A stretch of 47,773 nucleotides of DNA from BHER01 sp051652245. Its GTDB lineage: Bacteria > Bacillota_I > Bacilli_A > Culicoidibacterales > Culicoidibacteraceae. A program made the translations under genes and the position numbers. The stretch covers positions 1 to 47,773 of the forward strand of contig JBOFTV010000054.1 in NCBI GenBank assembly GCA_051652245.1. The letters are read 5' to 3'. How positions within the stretch are numbered: position 1 is the stretch's first letter; each line of letters opens with the position of its first letter. Under the pieces are notes generated by a model that saw only the letters and a list, made by a program, of their open reading frames with translations, made no database searches and had not been told where the DNA came from. Below, piece by piece: positions 15,280 to 23,042 of the stretch.

Positions 15280-16080
15280 AGCTAGCTTAGCATTTTTTCT
15301 AATAAATGTATTGATGTATTGATCAATATCGCCCTGTTGGTTGTCCGTTAGATTATGACCATAACTTGGGAGCATTTTGTATTCAATTTGGCCAACGTTG
15401 GTTTTACTGACCCCAGCTGTTATGATTGGTTCAGGGGTTAGCTTGTCGTCTTCCCCTTGAATAATTAATGTTGGGATTGTTAATTTGGTAAAAATTGTCG
15501 TAAATGTTTGTGCTAAAAACCAGTGTCTCATGGCAATCACATGGGTTATCCAAACAGGAACTTTAGCGAGTAACTCACGCTGCTGCAAAAATTCTTCGAC
15601 ACTCATTTTGGTTTGCGCCATTTCACATATTAGCGCTTCCATGCTCGCTTTGCGCATTTGGATGTCCGCTGCTGAAAAGAGCACAGCTGGGCATAGGGCG
15701 ATATAGCCATCAAAGGCAGCAGCATGCTCCTCTAACGTTAAAAATCCGAGGCAGCCACCAAACGAGACACCTAAAAGGAAGATTTGTTCATAGTTAATCA
15801 GTTTATCCACTTCCAATTTGACCGCCATAACATCATCAACTATTTGCTTTTTGGTTAATTGTATGTCGCTAGGGATTAGCTGTTTACTATATCTTTGATC
15901 AAAATAGATTACGATGTATTCCTGTTCTAAGGCTTGGTGGAGTGGCGATCTTTGGCAGGGTCCGCTGCCATTTCCTGGTCCTCCATGAAGGCATAGAATG
16001 GCAACTTTGGCTAGTTTTTTTCCTTTTATCCAAATGGGGAGTTGCTGATTTCCACTAATAATTGTATAATCTAAATTCAT
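15271..16080 (-). CDS. Alpha/beta hydrolase, proline-iminopeptidase-like (copy 2)
   Basis: A 269-residue cytosolic alpha/beta hydrolase. The HGGPG oxyanion motif lies at about 33-37, the nucleophile elbow is GVSFGG with Ser at about residue 106, the acid is in GEDDKL and the catalytic His in YGHNL near the end. HGGPG is the hallmark of the prolyl iminopeptidase (S33) and related esterase group. A lid segment lies between about 130 and 200. The gene is 18 bases downstream of a paralogue with the same motif order. The substrate is unknown; peptidase or esterase activity is equally plausible. Confidence 0.8.
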   Translation of the reverse strand: MNLDYTIISGNQQLPIWIKGKKLAKVAILCLHGGPGNGSGPCQRSPLHQALEQEYIVIYFDQRYSKQLIPSDIQLTKKQIVDDVMAVKLEVDKLINYEQIFLLGVSFGGCLGFLTLEEHAAAFDGYIALCPAVLFSAADIQMRKASMEALICEMAQTKMSVEEFLQQRELLAKVPVWITHVIAMRHWFLAQTFTTIFTKLTIPTLIIQGEDDKLTPEPIITAGVSKTNVGQIEYKMLPSYGHNLTDNQQGDIDQYINTFIRKNAKLARD

Positions 16081-16098
16081 CTTTATTCCTGCTTTCTA

Positions 16099-16893
16099 TT
16101 AGAGCTTATTTTCAATAAACGAAATAATTTGGGGCGCAATTTCATTTTTTTCATCTAAGTGCAAGTTATGTTCGTATCCATCAAGTTCGCTGTAGGTAAT
16201 TAGCTTTGTGCTTGTCTTTGCTAAACCGTATTTAAGCATTTCAACGGGGGTTTGTTGATCTTTATTTCCCTGAATAATCAATGTGGGAAGCGCTAATGCA
16301 TCGAATTCTGCTAAAAATGTTTTGGTAAAAAACCAGTTGCTCATCGCTAGACCATGCTGATAAGAAATCCCCATTAGGGCAAAAAAATCGGGCCTTTCTT
16401 TGAGCTGTTGGAGCGTTATTTCCGCTCCAATAATTTGACTTGCTTTAGCTTCTACTAACTTTTTGCGGCGGATACCATCGCTTTTACGAAACATAACTGC
16501 GGGACATAGAGCAATATATCCTTCAAAAAAATTGCTAAATCGCTGTATGCTTAGAAATCCTAGGCACCCTCCAAACGAAACACCTAATAAGTAGAGCTTT
16601 TTATCAGCTATTTTAGTGCTTATGCTTTGGACAACAGCAAAAACGTCATCCGTTATTTGCTGTTCACTGATTACTTCGGTATGTGATAAGTGCTTGTTAC
16701 TGCCTTTTTGGTCAAAATAAATGAGCAGGTATTCTTGCTCTAGTTGCTTAAATAAATTTGCGCTCTGAAGATAGGCACTCCCCTTTCCAGGACCACCATG
16801 TAAACATAATATGGCTACTTTGGCTACTGTATTTCCCTTTATCCAGATTGGCAGGGTATAATTATTGCGACTGATTTGATACGCTTGATTCAT
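16099..16893 (-). CDS. Alpha/beta hydrolase, proline-iminopeptidase-like (copy 1)
   Basis: A 264-residue paralogue of the next gene: HGGPGKGS near residue 32, GVSFGGCLGFL as nucleophile elbow, GNKDQQTP around the acid residue and YEHNLH with the catalytic His. The two proteins share long blocks such as IALCPAVMF/VLF and LALPTLIIQG/LTIPTLIIQG, so they are a tandem duplication. A consensus promoter and AAGGAG site precede this copy, and the pair ends at the terminator at 15249. No signal peptide. The promoter lies back to back with that of the methionine operon, but no functional link is evident. Confidence 0.8.
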   Translation of the reverse strand: MNQAYQISRNNYTLPIWIKGNTVAKVAILCLHGGPGKGSAYLQSANLFKQLEQEYLLIYFDQKGSNKHLSHTEVISEQQITDDVFAVVQSISTKIADKKLYLLGVSFGGCLGFLSIQRFSNFFEGYIALCPAVMFRKSDGIRRKKLVEAKASQIIGAEITLQQLKERPDFFALMGISYQHGLAMSNWFFTKTFLAEFDALALPTLIIQGNKDQQTPVEMLKYGLAKTSTKLITYSELDGYEHNLHLDEKNEIAPQIISFIENKL

Positions 16894-16926
16894 TGCCTTA
16901 ACTCCTTTTTATAGCTCTTTTACTAA

Positions 16927-16954
16927 ATTATACGTTATATTTTTCTTTTTTCAA
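16927..16954 (-). promoter_or_regulatory. Promoter of the hydrolase pair
   Basis: On the minus strand TTGAAA (16954-16949), a 16-bp spacer, then TATAAT (16932-16927), about 34 nt before the start at 16893. Confidence 0.65.
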
Positions 16955-16972
16955 CAAATTTTTCTTTTTTTA

Positions 16973-17001
16973 TTGCATTAGTGTTAAATATGTGATAAAA
17001 T
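16973..17001 (+). promoter_or_regulatory. Promoter of the methionine operon
   Basis: TTGCAT (16973-16978), a 17-bp spacer, then TAAAAT (16996-17001) with a TGA extension just upstream. It predicts a start near 17008 and an untranslated leader of about 260 nt before metY. Confidence 0.65.
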
Positions 17002-17036
17002 TTTCTCTAATATTAGAAAAGAGAGCGGGAATTTAA

Positions 17037-17075
17037 ATGCAAAGATTAACAAATATGATGATGTACATGCTTTAG
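17037..17075 (+). CDS. Methionine-rich leader peptide
   Basis: A 12-codon frame reading MQRLTNMMMYML, then TAG at 17073-17075. Besides the start, Met occupies positions 7, 8, 9 and 11: four of the last six sense codons. A GGGA purine stretch ends seven bases before the ATG. It begins about 30 nt into the predicted transcript and is followed by two hairpins, the second a perfect terminator ending 25 nt before metY. This is the arrangement of a classical amino-acid attenuator leader (as in trp, his, leu), here with codons for the end product of the operon. The function is inferred from position and codon content. Confidence 0.7.
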   Translation: MQRLTNMMMYML

Positions 17076-17096
17076 AGGAGTTTTATCTTATTATTA

Positions 17097-17131
17097 GATA
17101 GGGCTCTTTCCACATTGTGTAAGAGCCTTTT
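17097..17131 (+). promoter_or_regulatory. Attenuator segment with alternative pairing
   Basis: GGCTCTT (17102-17108) can pair with AAGAGCC (17121-17127), with an inner CAC/GTG and TTTTCT after it. The overlapping stretch GATAGGGCTCT (17097-17107) can instead pair with AGAGTCTATC (17205-17214), the left arm of the terminator, with ten pairs including one G-U and one bulged G. It can also pair with AGAG (17074-17077) and TATCT (17084-17088) next to the leader stop codon. Such a three-way choice is what an attenuator needs; which fold goes with which ribosome position cannot be settled by eye. Confidence 0.5.
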
Positions 17132-17204
17132 CTAAGCATAGTACTTCTAAGTGTGTATCATTGTAAATTGTTAAATTATTGCAGTTTTCAAATTCTTTTG
17201 CACT

Positions 17205-17243
17205 AGAGTCTATCACCAGAATTGGTGGTGGACTCTTTTTTTA
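17205..17243 (+). terminator. Attenuator terminator before metY
   Basis: A 14-bp stem: AGAGTCTATCACCA (17205-17218), loop GAAT, TGGTGGTGGACTCT (17223-17236), counting two G-T pairs, followed by seven T. It ends 25 nt before the metY start, inside the leader, so it must be conditional for the operon to be expressed. Confidence 0.85.
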
Positions 17244-17268
17244 TAAATAAATTGAGAGGGTTGATTTT

Positions 17269-18549
17269 ATGTCTTTAAAGATTACGAACGCTACACTTGC
17301 CGTGCATCAAAATTTCTTGGGGGATGCAACTAATGCAATTGTTCGACCAATTTATCCAACTACAGCTTTTAAGTTTGATAATGCCAGTGCTAGCGCTCAG
17401 TTATTTAATTTAACGAAAGGGGGAAATATTTATACACGCCTAACTAATCCAACAAATGATGCTTTAGGGCAAGTTGTTAGTGATTTAGAAGGTGGGGTGG
17501 GTGGATTAGCATTTGCTTCGGGGGCCGCTGCTTTAACCGCTGTGATTTTTGGTCTTTGTTCCCATGGAGACCATTTGGTTGTTTCAAAGGCACTTTATGG
17601 TGGGTCCATTGCTTTATTAAATAATCTGATTGAACGCTTGGGGATTTCAACGACTTATGTTGATCCTACGGATTCATTTGAGGTGATTGCTAGTTCATTT
17701 ACAGCTAAAACAAAATTTATCTTAGCGGAAATTATTGCTAATCCCAAAACCCAGGTTCTTGATTTGGCGAAGTTTTCACGGCTTGCTACTGCCCATAATG
17801 TTCCCCTTATTGTTGATAGTACGCTTACACCACCTAGTATTTTTCAACCATTAAAGTATGGCGCAGATATTGTGATTCACTCGGCTACCAAATATCTTGG
17901 GGGCCATGGGAATGCTCTTGGGGGCGTTGTTGTTGATGGGGGCTCTTTTGATTGGACTACGGGCAATTTTGAAACATTAACTTTACCTAGTAGTGCCTAT
18001 CACGGTCTTTCATTTACCGATGTTTTCGGACCTGCGGCTTTTATTTATAAGCTACGCGCTGAAACACTAAGAGATACGGGGGCAACAATTAGTCCCTATA
18101 ATGCAAATATCATCTTGACAGGGATTCAAACGCTCTATCTACGAACAGATTATGTCTCCAAAAATGCACTTACATTAGCTGAGTGGTTGCAAACTAATTC
18201 GGCAGTAGATTGGGTTGAGTATCCACTCCTTAAAAGTAATCCCGATTACCAGCGGGCTAAAGCGTATTTTCCAAGTGGTGCTGGTGGGATTTTAGCCTTT
18301 GGTTTAATTGGCGATGAGTCTGTTAGTGAGCGCTTTATTGATTCCCTTAAATTAGCAATTCATGCGGTCAATTTAGGAGATGTTCGGACAATTGTTTCCC
18401 ATCCTGCAAGCACAACTCATCGTCAGCTTTCGCCAAGAGAACTAAAAAGTGCTGGTATTAGCCAAAATTTGATTCGGATTTCTCTTGGACTTGAATCACT
18501 CGATGACATTATTGCTGATATCAAGCAGGCCCTCAAGGCTGCAAAATAG
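17269..18549 (+). CDS. metY: O-acetylhomoserine sulfhydrylase
   Basis: A 426-residue PLP enzyme of the Cys/Met metabolism family that makes homocysteine from O-acetylhomoserine and sulfide. The PLP lysine is K208 in SATKYLGGHG; D183 contacts the pyridine nitrogen; SGAAALT is near 84. Length and the insert containing YHGLSF and RAETLRDTGATISP fit the long MetY group (about 425-430 residues) rather than cystathionine gamma-synthase (about 380). The ribosome site GAGAGGG is eight bases before the ATG. It is first structural gene after the attenuator, and metA starts on the base after its stop codon. MetB activity is the alternative but less likely. Confidence 0.93.
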   Translation: MSLKITNATLAVHQNFLGDATNAIVRPIYPTTAFKFDNASASAQLFNLTKGGNIYTRLTNPTNDALGQVVSDLEGGVGGLAFASGAAALTAVIFGLCSHGDHLVVSKALYGGSIALLNNLIERLGISTTYVDPTDSFEVIASSFTAKTKFILAEIIANPKTQVLDLAKFSRLATAHNVPLIVDSTLTPPSIFQPLKYGADIVIHSATKYLGGHGNALGGVVVDGGSFDWTTGNFETLTLPSSAYHGLSFTDVFGPAAFIYKLRAETLRDTGATISPYNANIILTGIQTLYLRTDYVSKNALTLAEWLQTNSAVDWVEYPLLKSNPDYQRAKAYFPSGAGGILAFGLIGDESVSERFIDSLKLAIHAVNLGDVRTIVSHPASTTHRQLSPRELKSAGISQNLIRISLGLESLDDIIADIKQALKAAK

Positions 18550-19431
18550 ATGTCACCATTAATTTTACATGCGAACAGCCCCATAAAAGACAGACTTGCA
18601 GGTCTGGGAATTGCGACTAAAAGTATTATTTCCGCTGATTTACCGCTACTTAATATTTGCATTTTAAACTTGATGCCCAATAAAATTGATACTGAATTGC
18701 AGCTACTCCAAATCTTAGGGACATCAACTTTTCAAATAGCAATAACTTTTATTTCTATTGAAAGCTATCAAAGCAAAAATACTTGTCCTCATTACTTACA
18801 AGCCTACTATCAGCCCTTTTCACAAATTCGCCTTAATTACTATGATGCCTTAATTATAACGGGAGCGCCTGTTGAACAGTTAGCTTTTACTAAGGTGCAT
18901 TACTGGGAGGAGTTTACCAAGATTTTAGATTGGAGTCAAACCAATGTAGCAAGTACGCTGGCAATTTGCTGGGCTGCTCAAGGGGCACTCAAACACTTTT
19001 ATAATATTGATAAAATTATGCTCCCGCGGAAGCGTTTTGGTGTCTACACCCATCAAATAGTTCAACCTCAAGATCCAATTTTGGAAAATTTGCCCGCCGA
19101 CTTTAACGTACCGCACTCGCGCCATACAACAAGTAATCTGCAACAGATTAAAGCGTGTTTGGCATTAGATGTCCTTGCTTTGACGCAGCATCAAGAAGCC
19201 TATTTAGTTGCAAGTACAGATCGCCGACTATTTTGCCTTAGTGGACACCCTGAATACAGTATTGATACACTAGAAAAAGAATATCTTCGCGATTCTAAGT
19301 TAGGTCTTGGCAACCGACCCGATAACTATTATCACATGGATAAAATTATGTTTAATTGGCAAGCTGCTGCGACTCTTTTTTACCTAAATTGGTTAGAATA
19401 TTATGTTGTTGGCACTAAAAAGGAGGTCTGA
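18550..19431 (+). CDS. metA: Homoserine O-acetyltransferase (MetA)
   Basis: A 293-residue homoserine O-acyltransferase of the MetA/HTS family, slightly short for the family (about 300). Motifs: LNLMPNKIDTELQLL (39-53), GAPVE (105-109), catalytic C140 in ICWAAQ, H233 and E235 in SGHPEYS. Residue 109 is Glu. In this family Glu at that position goes with acetyl-CoA use and Gly with succinyl-CoA, so O-acetylhomoserine is the expected product, matching the MetY upstream. The start codon follows the metY stop with no gap, so translation is probably coupled. It commits homoserine to methionine synthesis. Confidence 0.95.
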   Translation: MSPLILHANSPIKDRLAGLGIATKSIISADLPLLNICILNLMPNKIDTELQLLQILGTSTFQIAITFISIESYQSKNTCPHYLQAYYQPFSQIRLNYYDALIITGAPVEQLAFTKVHYWEEFTKILDWSQTNVASTLAICWAAQGALKHFYNIDKIMLPRKRFGVYTHQIVQPQDPILENLPADFNVPHSRHTTSNLQQIKACLALDVLALTQHQEAYLVASTDRRLFCLSGHPEYSIDTLEKEYLRDSKLGLGNRPDNYYHMDKIMFNWQAAATLFYLNWLEYYVVGTKKEV

Positions 19432-19434
19432 TTT

Positions 19435-20631
19435 ATGAATATTGAAGCATTTTGTCGCGCGTATGGCGTTAGTCGTCAAGGAACCGATTGTTTGAAGTGG
19501 GATGCCCTTGATGTTCGCTTTGGTGATGCACATCTTTTGCCTTTGTGGGTTGCTGATATGGAGTTTAAGGCTCCGACCCCAGTAATCGATGCCTTAATTA
19601 CCCGCGTCAATCATGGCGTATTTGGCTATGGTATCACCCCCAAGCTTTATTTTGAGCATTTTGCTAAGTGGCAATGGCAGCGACATCAAATTAGCTTACA
19701 ACCTGCCTGGCTACGTCACAGCCCTGGTGTTGTGATGTCATTGTACTGGTTACTTGAAATTTTTACCGCTCCTAACGATGCGGTCCTGATTTTTAACCCC
19801 TCCTACTATCCATTCTACGAGGCAATTTCACAGACAAAGAGGCAGTTAGTTACTTCGACATTGCTTAATACCAACGGACATTATCATATCGATTTTGTCA
19901 ATTTGGAGCAACTTTTTTCCCAAAAAAAGGTGAAATTATTGATCCATTGCTCGCCTCATAATCCCACTGGTCGCGTGTGGAGTAAAACTGAACTTACAAA
20001 GCTTTATCACCTCTGTGCCACACACGATGTTATCATTATTTCGGATGAGATTCATCAAGATTTAATCATTGGCTCCCAGAAATTTGTTTCCGGTGTTCAG
20101 GTTGATGATTACAGCTATAATAAATTGATAATTGTCAACTCTGCTTCAAAAACATTCAACCTTGCAAGTTTGCTTAATAGCCATATCATCATTCCTGATG
20201 ATGACCTGCGCCAACAATATGACCAACACATTAAGCGCTATAATCAAGTTGAATTAAGTGTTTTAGGACAAATTGCTGCGATGAGTGCTTATGAGGTTGG
20301 GATGAGCTGGTGTGATGATTTACTGGCTGTAATTAAGCATAACTATCAGTATGTTAAACTAACATTCGCACAGCATCTCCCCCAAATTATTATTGCAAAT
20401 TTAGAAGGAACTTATCTTCTTTGGATCGATATGAGCGCTTATTTTAGCGAAGTGAATTTAGCCTTTTTTATCAAGAATAAATGTGGGTTGGCGGTTGACT
20501 ATGGGCATTGGTTTGGTGAAGGATTTGGTGGTTTTATCCGCCTAAATTTAGCAACCCTGCCAGAACATGTCATCGCTGCAACTGAAAATATCATCAAACA
20601 AATTAACGTCCATACTCAAGTAAATAAATGA
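19435..20631 (+). CDS. patB: PatB/MalY-type C-S lyase (cystathionine beta-lyase)
   Basis: A 398-residue class I/II aminotransferase-fold enzyme of the MalY/PatB branch, which cleaves cystathionine or cysteine S-conjugates to homocysteine or sulfide, pyruvate and ammonia. Diagnostic parts: LPLWVADMEF (35-44), the SPHNPTGR loop (173-180), D204 in SDEIH, and the PLP lysine K239 in SASKTFNLA. Three bases separate it from metA, with a strong AGGAGG site. With MetY in the operon it may supply sulfide from cysteine or complete a transsulfuration branch. The sequence cannot separate these. Confidence 0.88.
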   Translation: MNIEAFCRAYGVSRQGTDCLKWDALDVRFGDAHLLPLWVADMEFKAPTPVIDALITRVNHGVFGYGITPKLYFEHFAKWQWQRHQISLQPAWLRHSPGVVMSLYWLLEIFTAPNDAVLIFNPSYYPFYEAISQTKRQLVTSTLLNTNGHYHIDFVNLEQLFSQKKVKLLIHCSPHNPTGRVWSKTELTKLYHLCATHDVIIISDEIHQDLIIGSQKFVSGVQVDDYSYNKLIIVNSASKTFNLASLLNSHIIIPDDDLRQQYDQHIKRYNQVELSVLGQIAAMSAYEVGMSWCDDLLAVIKHNYQYVKLTFAQHLPQIIIANLEGTYLLWIDMSAYFSEVNLAFFIKNKCGLAVDYGHWFGEGFGGFIRLNLATLPEHVIAATENIIKQINVHTQVNK

Positions 20632-20646
20632 AAGAAGGAATAATAT

Positions 20647-22998
20647 ATGACATACTCAATTAAAAGTTCAAATATCGGATACCCAAGACTTGGTCCCAAG
20701 CGTGAATGGAAAAAGGCCCTTGAAAATTTTTGGAACAAAGTAATTAGCGAGGAGGAGTTTCGCGTACAGACGACACAATTGCGATTAGCATCACTTAAGG
20801 CGCAACAACTCGCTGGTGTGGACATCATTCCTGTTGGCGATTTCTCCCTCTATGATCATGTTCTTGATACAAGTGTGATGCTTGGTGTTTTTCCAAAGCG
20901 GTTTAACATCACACCAGAAACAGCAACAAGCCTTGATACCTATTTTGGCATTGCTAGGGGAACTAATGATGCTGTTGCTTCGGAGATGACGAAGTGGTTT
21001 AATACTAATTATCATTACATTGTCCCTGAATTAGAAAATGTTCAACCCTATCTTGTCGAAAATAGACCACTAATATTATATCAAGAAGCAAAAAAAATTC
21101 TAGGAATTGAAGGAAAACCCGTCATTCTTGGTCTTGTTACCTTCTTAAAACTGGGTAAATTATATCAAGTGGCACCCACAGCATGTGGTTGTGGTGGTAG
21201 TTGTCATGAAGATACAGGAGCTAATGAGGTTAACTTACGAGCGTTAATTCCCTTGTTTTTACCCATTTATCTCCAAATTGTTACAGAATTAGTTAATGCC
21301 GGTGTTAAGCATATTCAGTTTGATGAGCCGATTTTAGCGACTGATTTTCCACAGGAGGAGTTTACTTTTTTCGAACAAATTTATACAGCTATCAAAGAAG
21401 TTGCCCCCAATACCGAAATTATTTTGCAGACTTATTTCGATAGTATCCCCCTATATGACCAAGTCATCACACTCCCCGTTGATGCAATTGGCTTAGATTT
21501 TATTAATGATGATGGCCAAAATCTCAAGCACCTCCAAAAAAATACCTTCCCACAAAATAAGCAACTCTATGCGGGCGTTATTGATGGTAAAAATATTTGG
21601 CGGGCCGACTTAGAGCAAAAGCTCGTGCTTATTAAAGCAATTATTGCAAGCACCAACAAAACAGACATCATCATCCAGCCCTCAAACAGCCTCCTCCACG
21701 TTCCCGTCACAACAAAAACTGAAACAAAAATCGACCTCACGCTTTTAAACGGTCTCGCATTCGCCAATGAAAAAATTCAAGAAATCACCACATTAGCAAC
21801 AGCCCTCACACACCCAAGCTTAGTTACCAACGACCTTATTTTAACATCAAGTATTGCTGTAAATCAACTTAACAGTTCAGAAAGCCGAAATAATTCTGCT
21901 GTTTTAGCAGAAATTACTCAGCTAAAAACCTTTAATAATGAAAGAACCTCACCCTATGCCAAGCGAATTGAAATTCAGCATCAAAAACTCAACTTACCAC
22001 TATTACCAACAACAACAATTGGTAGTTTCCCACAATCACCGCTAATTCGATCAACACGCGCAAAATTCCTTAAAGGTGAAATTAGCGCAGAAAGCTACAA
22101 CCAATTTATTGATGAGCAGACAAAATACTGGATCGCGTTACAAGAGGAACTCGATATTGATGTGCTCGTCCATGGTGAGTTTGAGCGAAATGACATGGTC
22201 GAATATTTCGGTGAGAAGTTATCAGGTTTTATTACCACGGCATTTGGGTGGGTCCAATCTTATGGGTCTCGCGCAGTTAAACCGCCAATTATTTATGGGG
22301 ACATTGCTTTTACAACACCAATCACCGTAAGACAATCCGCCTATGCGCAATCACTGACATCACGTCCCGTAAAAGGCATGCTAACTGCTCCAATTACAAT
22401 TATCAACTGGTCATTTGTTCGTGATGATATCGCCTTAGACATTGTGGGCAATCAAATTGGACTAGCCCTACGAAAAGAAGTTGCAGCCCTTGAAAAAGCA
22501 GGAATTGGCATTATCCAAGTTGATGAACCCGCCTTACGCGAAGGCCTACCACTCCAGAAAAAAAACTGGCAAAAATATCTTGATGATGCTGTCTATTCAT
22601 TTAAATTAACAACAACTGGTGTCCAAGATCAAACACAAATACATACACATATGTGCTATGCCAATTTTGATGACATCATTGAAACCATCAGTAATTTAGA
22701 TGCTGACGTTATCTCAATTGAGGCCTCAAGGAGTCATGGTGAAATCATTCAATCATTTGAAAACTACCATTATGACAAAGAAATTGGGCTTGGTGTGTAT
22801 GACATTCATAGTCCACGTGTACCCTCAACCACAGAAATAAAAGCAAATATTGAACGTGCCTTACGTGTTATTCCCGCCAAACAATTTTGGATAAACCCAG
22901 ACTGCGGCTTAAAAACACGAAAAGAAGCCGAAACAGTTGCTGCCTTAAAACACATGGTTACAATCACAAAAGAAATTCGGAAGAAATACCAAGACTAA
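20647..22998 (+). CDS. metE: Cobalamin-independent methionine synthase
   Basis: A 783-residue MetE that moves the methyl group of methyl-tetrahydrofolate (polyglutamate) to homocysteine. The C-terminal barrel has the zinc ligands H668 and C670 (HTHMC), E692 (ISIEASRSHGE) and C753 (NPDCGLKTR). The N-terminal barrel starts with the usual NIGYPRLGPKRE folate/phosphate segment. It is somewhat longer than the usual 755 or so residues. One cause is an insert near 175-195 with C180-x-C182-x3-C186-H187, absent from E. coli MetE. The ribosome site is GAAGGAA, 15 bases after patB. The gene is free of frameshifts. Confidence 0.95.
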   Translation: MTYSIKSSNIGYPRLGPKREWKKALENFWNKVISEEEFRVQTTQLRLASLKAQQLAGVDIIPVGDFSLYDHVLDTSVMLGVFPKRFNITPETATSLDTYFGIARGTNDAVASEMTKWFNTNYHYIVPELENVQPYLVENRPLILYQEAKKILGIEGKPVILGLVTFLKLGKLYQVAPTACGCGGSCHEDTGANEVNLRALIPLFLPIYLQIVTELVNAGVKHIQFDEPILATDFPQEEFTFFEQIYTAIKEVAPNTEIILQTYFDSIPLYDQVITLPVDAIGLDFINDDGQNLKHLQKNTFPQNKQLYAGVIDGKNIWRADLEQKLVLIKAIIASTNKTDIIIQPSNSLLHVPVTTKTETKIDLTLLNGLAFANEKIQEITTLATALTHPSLVTNDLILTSSIAVNQLNSSESRNNSAVLAEITQLKTFNNERTSPYAKRIEIQHQKLNLPLLPTTTIGSFPQSPLIRSTRAKFLKGEISAESYNQFIDEQTKYWIALQEELDIDVLVHGEFERNDMVEYFGEKLSGFITTAFGWVQSYGSRAVKPPIIYGDIAFTTPITVRQSAYAQSLTSRPVKGMLTAPITIINWSFVRDDIALDIVGNQIGLALRKEVAALEKAGIGIIQVDEPALREGLPLQKKNWQKYLDDAVYSFKLTTTGVQDQTQIHTHMCYANFDDIIETISNLDADVISIEASRSHGEIIQSFENYHYDKEIGLGVYDIHSPRVPSTTEIKANIERALRVIPAKQFWINPDCGLKTRKEAETVAALKHMVTITKEIRKKYQD

Positions 22999-23042
22999 AC
23001 AAAACGCTTACTATTTAACGTTTTACAAAGGGGACAGAAGAG

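Noticed and set aside
17008..17268. T-box or SAM riboswitch in the met leader
   Set aside because: No T-box AGGGTGGNACCGCG-like sequence and no SAM-I or SAM-III (SMK) core was seen; the Met-rich frame plus terminator explains the leader better.
17269..18549. Calling the first met gene cystathionine gamma-synthase (metB)
   Set aside because: Length and the YHGL/RDTGATISP insert fit O-acetylhomoserine sulfhydrylase; MetB is usually about 380 residues.
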